Positions 24,901 through 33,125 of a stretch of DNA of 64,000 bases are shown one piece after another. How positions within the stretch are numbered: the stretch's first letter is position 1; each line of letters opens with the position of its first letter. The DNA comes from Glandiceps talaboti (taxonomy: Eukaryota; Hemichordata; Enteropneusta; Spengelidae). The notes below the pieces were generated by a model. The model was not told the DNA's origin. It was given only the letters and a program-made list of their open reading frames with translations, and ran no database searches. The stretch is taken from assembly GCF_964340395.1 (NCBI RefSeq), contig NC_135567.1, forward strand, positions 17,496,306 through 17,560,305. The letters are read 5' to 3'. The translations under genes and the position numbers were made by a program.

Positions 24901-26973
24901 GGGCCGAAGGCCCAAGCTTGTGCCGGATCGGAGCGCGGCGATGACTTAAGTTTAGATAAAACATAGGAAAAAAAGGTGCGAGCGACTGTCGACAGTCTAA
25001 ACAGTGTGATACGTATACGGGACATACAAGCTGTGAACTTTTAGCCAGTGCATTTACACACACAGCGTAGTATACACGAACAGCCCATTTCATGCCAGTG
25101 TTCACTGGCTCTGTTACAGCCCATTTCATGATAGTGTTCACTGGCTCTGTTACAGCCCATTTCATATTAGTGTTCAAAGACTCAACCATGCCAACACGAA
25201 AGAGAAACTGCATGTTACACTTAATAATAGCAAATTTGAATGAATACAGTTTCGTTGTCTAAATGAAATGAACTAACTAGTCACCATGCACACATCACAT
25301 TTCAAAACATTGGTGCCCATGTGTCTGTGTTTAGTTACAGGACAGTCAACCAATCACAGGTCTGTACATGTATTAGTCTAGGATGGTACAGGACAGTCAA
25401 CCAATTACAGGTCTGTACATGTATTAGTCTAGGATTGTACAGGACAGTCAACCAATCACAGGTCTGTACATGTATTAGTCTAGGATGGTACAGGACAGTC
25501 AACCAATCAAAGGTCTGTACATATATTAGTCTGGGATAGTACAGGACAGTCAACCAATCAAAGGTCTGTACATACATTAGTCTAGGATAGTACAGGACAG
25601 TCAACCAATCACTACAGTTACAAAACAACACAAGATGCTTCCAATACTGTTAGCGACAAGAGCATATGTATTCAACTACACTAGAGAGGTCATGTTGTAA
25701 ATTAGCATTTCTGAGCAGCCATCTTGTACCAATCAGTTACATAATATTCATACAGAATGGCAGAAAGTTAGAGGACTATGGGTAACTAGAACTATATCAT
25801 TACAAAACCTCACAAGATGCCCTTTGTATACTATACAGCCATATAGCTATCTCTACAAATCCACACCAGATACCTTCATGCCACCTTTGGCGAAATGATC
25901 ACTGCACAACAAAACAAATCACAGTACATGTAATATACACTAGTTTTTTTCCCCTTCAGGTTTAGGAACTCTGGCAACAGGAGAGGGAATCTCATAACAC
26001 TTGATTAGATTTTCATAACTTGTAAATAATTTTGGTGCGAAACCTACTTTAAAGGAGAATGTCATGCCAGGAAATAACGGCATTTTCATAAACTATGGGT
26101 TCTGGAGAGTCATTTCATGATTTTACATCACCTACTGCTGAGGGCCTTTGCATCATGGGAGTCAGTAGAAATTATGTCTTCATGGTTGCACAATGAATAT
26201 TCATTACACATTTTACAGTGAAGGGAATAAGCACCAAGGAGTTATGAATATTCATTGTTCAACCATGAATACATTATTTCTGCTGACTCCCATGATGCAT
26301 TGGTCTACAGCAAAGATATACCCTATAGAGGCACAATATCAACTTGATGTTCTTCCGAAATTGCAAGTAATTGTAGGTGATGGGAACTAATACAATCATG
26401 ATTTCAACTTATATTACTGTGCTTCTTACAGATAAAATTGACCTTGAACCAACAGGTACAATATCTAATTATTGGTATTTTAACAAATTTTCAGTGAATA
26501 TATTGTTGGTTGTCTGATTAAAAAACTAATACCCAGTTATAGCTAGTACAGCTTTAAGATTTGCAAAGCCCCATGGTGCATTGCGGTGTTTGATCATGGT
26601 AATTGGTGCACCAGTTATAAAGCAATCCCATGATGCACTGCAGTGAGTATCACGAATAATTTTCTATATTTGTGCTATACTGTGCAAGTGTTTCATTTAA
26701 CATATTAAAATGGCAATATGGATCAAGATTGCATAATTATTTTGGATTTTTAATTTATAGAACAATTTTATCATGGCTTCTACTTGAAAAATCAATGTTT
26801 GTAAGTCATTACATGTACATTGCAAATGGCTAATACATGTGCAAAAAGTTTGTTATTGTATGTACAATAACAAGGATTTTAGACAGGGGGAGGGCGAGAA
26901 TCAAACAGACGGACATAGAGGGAGGGGTAAAGAGACAGAGAGGACTGAGAGAGACACATCAATAGAAAGAACG

Positions 26974-27024
<51 letters not shown>

Positions 27025-30000
27025 AGTAGGCAGAGACAGAGAGACAGGGGCATAGAGAGAGCTAGAGACAGAGGCAGAGAAAGGGACAGAAAGAACAGGA
27101 AAGCGGGACAGAAAGAGAGACTGGCAGAGAGAGGGACAGACAGGGACAGAGAGACAGGCAGAGGGAGGGATAGAGAAAGAGAGAGGCAGGCAGAGAGAGG
27201 GAAAGAGAAAGACAGGCACAGAGAGGGACAGAGAGACAGGCAGAGAGAGAGAGAGACAGGCAGAGAGAGAGAGAGGGACAGAGAGAGAGACAGAGAGAGA
27301 GACAGGCACAGAGTGGGACAGAGAGACAGGCAGAGAGAGAGAGAGACAGGCAGAGAGAGACAGGCAGAGAGAGAGAGAGAGAGACAGAGAGAGAGACAGG
27401 CACAGAGTGGGACAGAGAGAGGGTGAGGAGAACAATATACCGAATTCCTTACCTTGAATTGATACAGTTGTATCTAGTTGAAGTACATCTACATCTACCT
27501 GTACATTCACATGTATGTATTATAACATGACGGTCAAATTTAAGGGGGGGGGGGAGTGCAGTGAGGGGTTAATATGAGCATGCTTTTGTTTCCTAATATA
27601 TGTGACATAGGAACAAACTCAACTTGTCCACCCCTTCATTATAATGTTAGTTTGCTCTACAAGGGGCTATCCATTTGAAGGTAGGGAGGGTAGCACAATA
27701 TCAGGGTGTATCTGTTTCCCTGATAAGTAGCAAACAAACAGAATCAGCTTGCCAACCCCTTTACTATATTAGTTTGCTCTACCAGGGGATATCCACTTTA
27801 AGGGAGGGAGGGTATCACAAAATGAGGGTGACTTCCTTACCTTAATAAGTGACACAGCGATAGTAGATGGTTTGACCACCCCTTTGAGTTGTTCACAGAG
27901 TCCAGGAACAAATTGGTGAGGTACAACAAATACAAGAATATCTGCACCAGTGGCCGACGACTTCAAGTCTGGATTTGCAACCTGGTTTTAACAAAAATTA
28001 ACAACAAAATTTAACATGTGTTCTATTTCTTGGATTTCCTGCAAGGGTTTCTGGGAAAAGCTTACAGGAAATGACATCATATTTACCATAAATCTGGCTC
28101 ACTGAGTGTAGTAAATGAATGAATGAAAGAAATTTATTTCACCAGATAACGAAAATAAACTACACTTTCGAAGAAACATATGATACAAATATACACTTAC
28201 CATGTTATCAGGTATGAAGTTTATAGTGTAGTATCTGGTTTAAATTCACTAACCCTGTTTTCAGTTACGTGTAGTTTATAGTGTACTATCTGGTTTAAAT
28301 TCACTTACCACATTCTCAGGTAGCTTATATCCCTTTAAATATTTGACATTTTCATGTTCTTCGTTGATAATTTCAGTCAATTTTTTTCCGTTCACTGTTT
28401 CTTCATATACCCACATGTCCACTCTGTTTTCAAATGTGTCATTTTTTGCAACATTTCCACCAACAATCCTAGCGATAGCTGACCCCCTAGAAAGATAATA
28501 AAGCACAGAAATCAAAAGATGGCGGAACCAAACTTACATTGTAATTTGTAGATGTACATTTTGAGCATTTAAATTTTGAGAAAACATTGCAAAATGGAGA
28601 GTGAGACAGGGACGTCCTCACGGTAGTTGGCAGGGGATGCCCCATCCAACACTTAAATGTATCTAAAATAGCCACCACAAAAAACTGCCATCCACTAGAA
28701 TACATCCTATTTTTCTTGGACGTTACCAAGTGCATAATATATTACTAATCATAACACATGCCAACGAAAATACATGTAAGTTAACACATCTGAGGAGAAT
28801 GGCAGTTTGAAACACTGAGGAGGAAGATATTCAAAGCTGGCCCAGTTCCTTCTGTAGACACCTGTGGTTATACATACATGTAAGTGAAAGTCATATATAG
28901 CACCCCTTTGTTTCTCTTCATTACTATTATTTATTGTTATGCTAATTATATCATGAATATTAATATCGTCCAGGACTCAAGTTACAGTTGCATACAGACT
29001 GTAAGATATGTCGCGATGTTCTGCCCCCACCGGCCTCTCTCACACATGGTAGGGGTTGGCCGATGTGTGAGGGCGCCCCGTCACAGCGTACCTTACAGAC
29101 TAAGTTGCATACAGACCTAGTTAAATTATAATCAAACCCAGTCGACACCTGCTGGGTACGAACCCAGGCTGCAGAGGTAAGAGGCATACCAGCTAACCAC
29201 TCAACCACTGACAATCCATTGTTTTCTAACCAATTAGAATGAGCCTTAAGAAAGTGCATCACATTATCTAACCAATCAGAATGAACCTTATAAAATGCAT
29301 CACATTATCTAACCAATCAGAATGAACCTTATAAAATGCATCACATTATCTAACCAACCAGAATGAACCTTATAAATGCATCACATTATCTAACCAATCA
29401 GAATGAACCTTATAAAATGCATCACATTATCTAACCAATCAGAATGAACCTTATAAAATGCATCACATTATCTAACCAATCAGAATGAACCTTAAGAAAG
29501 TGCATCACATTATCTGTAGCAGCTGTCAGCTAGACTATCAATTAGACCAACAACAGTAATATCAATTGTCTTTCATTACTAAACAATGACCCGGACAAAT
29601 ATACAGCCATCATACATGTAGATATGGTGATGCGATGGTCCCAAGCATTACACACGTACATGTAACTCCTAGATGGTCGCAAGCATTACACACGTACATG
29701 TAACTCCTAGATGGTCGAAAGCATTACACACGTACATGTAACTCCTAGATGGTCGAAAGCATTACACACGTACATGTAACTCCTATCCTTTAAGGCGAGA
29801 GTAATGTCTGTAATGCAAGTTGAAGGACCATCAAGTCATGTACACTGTACTACAAGTTGGTTTTAGTGTACATTGAGTATAGCAATTTTTATAATCAGTG
29901 GCATGACAACCATGTCCTATGGTATGAAAACTATCCATCAAATAGATTTAACAGCTGTTACCAATATAATATACAAAACACTGTATTAAGTTAGAACTAC

Positions 30001-33000
30001 ACGTAGGACAGCTATACAGTTAGATTTTATTCCCCATATTTTGCTTCGTTCAGCCAAAGAAAATATGAGTGACCTAAGGGGTCTGTAATTGTTCCAGACA
30101 AACATTACTCTAGTCTTGTCCTTCATGGAATCTCTATGGTTTAGAGATAGACTGTAAGATACGCTGTGATGTTCCGCCCTCACAGGGGTTCCCCAGTAAG
30201 TTCCCCAACATTACGGTACATTGTATGTAAAACTACGCAATTTTTACCCCTTCTCCCTTTCTAGTAATGGGTTCCCCAACCATAGCAAAAACACTGACAC
30301 AGTTATCAGTGCCTGTGGTATTTCAGAACTCTGAAGTGACAAGTCTCACCACAATATTGGAGGTACTGTAAGGTACAAAGTCCATTCTGTATCTACATTG
30401 TATTATCTAGGCTCACCTGTTACCTGTACATGTCTGGTGATATAAACTACGTATATTTTGACAGGGATCAAGTTTTGACATGAAAGATTATGTACATATA
30501 TCATATCATATCATATCATATCATATCACAGTTCTACTCTGTACATCATAACAGCTGTACATGTACAATGTAGTTTGGTGGTCAAATTCTACCAAAATCC
30601 TTGAAGTGCCTTGAAGCTATAGGTGCCCTCTAGTGATAACCAGATTTTGTTGTTGTGAGTCAAAATGAGAAAAACTAGAACTAGTACAATAACTGTACAG
30701 TAGCTTGAAGGCCAAACATGGAGTATACAGTAACAGGAATACCATTACCATGGGCTATCTATTACAATTGTTTTACAATATACACATCTCTGGTTGCAAA
30801 CATAGATCTGTTAGTTTGTATTTTATTAGCATTTATATAAGGTCACAGCTAACTTGATATGTTTGTCTACTGTATTTGTACCAACTAGAAATGTTGACAG
30901 TTTTGACAAGAATTTTGAAGTATTGCAATACATTTACATGTACACCAAAGTTCACCGTGACACACAGCTGAAGCAGCCTTTCCGATACTGCTGTTGGGGA
31001 AATATTTGATGCTGGTGTTCAAAGTCTTAAATGATTAAAAGCTGCATTGTGACCTTTCATTGATGTCCAGGCACTGATTTGTTTGTACAGTATCTCTTGT
31101 GGCCTGGTTGTGGAGAGTAGGGTATACCATAGTCCCTTGTGGGGGGGGGGGGGGGGGGGTCTATGGGTATACCTGGCTTGGATGTGGTGTCAGTGAACTC
31201 ATGTACCTGAGGAGTATGGAAGCCCTCAAAATGCAATAACTAAGTGAATGGCACATCCAACCAGGTTTAGATTCTCTTGGTAAGATTAGCTGATAGGGCC
31301 TCAACTACCACATACTTTAACTTGCATTTAAATCAGTTAACCTTTTATATTCAATTTTAACATATTCATCTTTGTGTGTCCTGTTTTAGTAACTCTGCTG
31401 AACGGAAGTGAATCACTTGATTAGCCCATTCTTGCAAACCAGACCTCTTATTTTTTCTGAGACACTGCGAAATAACAAGACGCGTCTTGGACGGTGTCGT
31501 AAAAGAGGCTGTGGTTTACAACAATGGATTAGCCATCCAGACCTTCTTCATAGTCTGCCTGATACAGCTATTGTTTACAATTGCATTGTATATATACAAA
31601 AAAAATACTTGGTGTCTAAACGAACAATGCTTTCTGGGTTTCCGTATTCAACCAGAAATACATAATGTAGCTTTGCCTCTAGCATAGACAAGGAAAAAAA
31701 CCTGAATAATCAAATCAGCCAAAAAAAAAAATCAAATTAATAAAAAGTATATCACTACTAACTAATGTAGTAATAAATCTGAAAGTTGACAATTAGTTTT
31801 GACCACTTAGTACATTTAGTTTTGACAACTAAGTACATTTAGTTTAGACTACATAGCACAGTTTCTGATGCAATCAATTGAATATTGCCAAGTCATGACC
31901 TATGGTGTCACGTCTCAAGATGACCTTGTCTGACCTCATTCCTCATAACAATACAAATGTACCTATATACAACTCTACTATATTTAATGAGTCAAGTCAC
32001 TTGAAATTGTGCCAAATCACCACAAACTACAATTCAGTTAAGTTTACTAATTTATTTAAAGCAACACCAGCTCTAACTTGTACTAATAAATAATCTTTAT
32101 TTATACTTGATAGTTCATTAAATTAAGTATATAAACACTTGTCTCCCAAGAAGTCTGTGAGGGCCATCCCTCATGGGTTCAGTGTTAATGCAGGAGGAAA
32201 CCGGAGTACCTGGGGAAAACCTGTGTTGTTCGGTAGAGTCAAACTGAACGACACTCTTCTTACTTACAGCATGGTAAATTTAATCGAACCCTAGATGGGT
32301 TCGAACCCTGACTGCAGCACAGGGGCGTGTATTATTGCTTAGATTTCCGTTTTCTTAGGAAAATATCATACGAATCTTGCTGCTACAAATGTATCGATCT
32401 CTGGTACTACGTATACTATAAATACTCTCTTTCCCTATACAGGTAGGAATATATATTCAAAAGGTTGTTATATTTAGTCTGTAGACCTGGAAAACAACAA
32501 TCTATGAAATATTACACGCCCCTGTGGACTGCAGTGGTAAGAGGCAAGTGGTTTAACCACTCCACTGACAACCAACAACTTGAGTAATTTTTATAATCAA
32601 CATCAAAGTCATTGAAAATTGTTAAAATACCAATAATCAAACCCTGTACAATGTACAGTGTAATTTGCTATTTTTTTTGTAATTAGAGGTCTATTATAGT
32701 AACTAATTTTTTTTTTTTTTTTTGAGCAAAATTAGTGAAAAAAAAATTTAGTGAAAATTTCCATTGATCTAATATAGTACTAGACTACCACCAAGTGACC
32801 AAACAAATTTGGTAATCTAGATTCCGTAAACCTGGGAATTTTCACTAAGACTTATTTTCGCTAATTTCTCTGGAAAACAAAAAAAACCGCAAAAATAAGT
32901 ACTGACTAAAATGTCCCCTTCAAGGCTTGTATATGAACACAATGTACTAGTCTGGTAATTAGTAAGAATTGGTAGGAAAATATGCACTGGACTGATTTCA

Positions 33001-33068
33001 CTATGTAACATTCAATGGAACTATGAAGAGGTCATTGACCTACAACTTATGCATATGATGATGATGAA

Positions 33069-33125
<57 letters not shown>

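Noticed and set aside
25321-25631. A 72-98-codon protein with 17-residue repeats
   Set aside because: The 51-base array is open in several frames on both strands, as expected from a period divisible by three.
26839-27510. A 195-codon Arg/Glu/Asp-rich frame and its Leu/Ser-rich antisense
   Set aside because: GA/GACA low-complexity sequence; no splice sites and no non-repeat residues.
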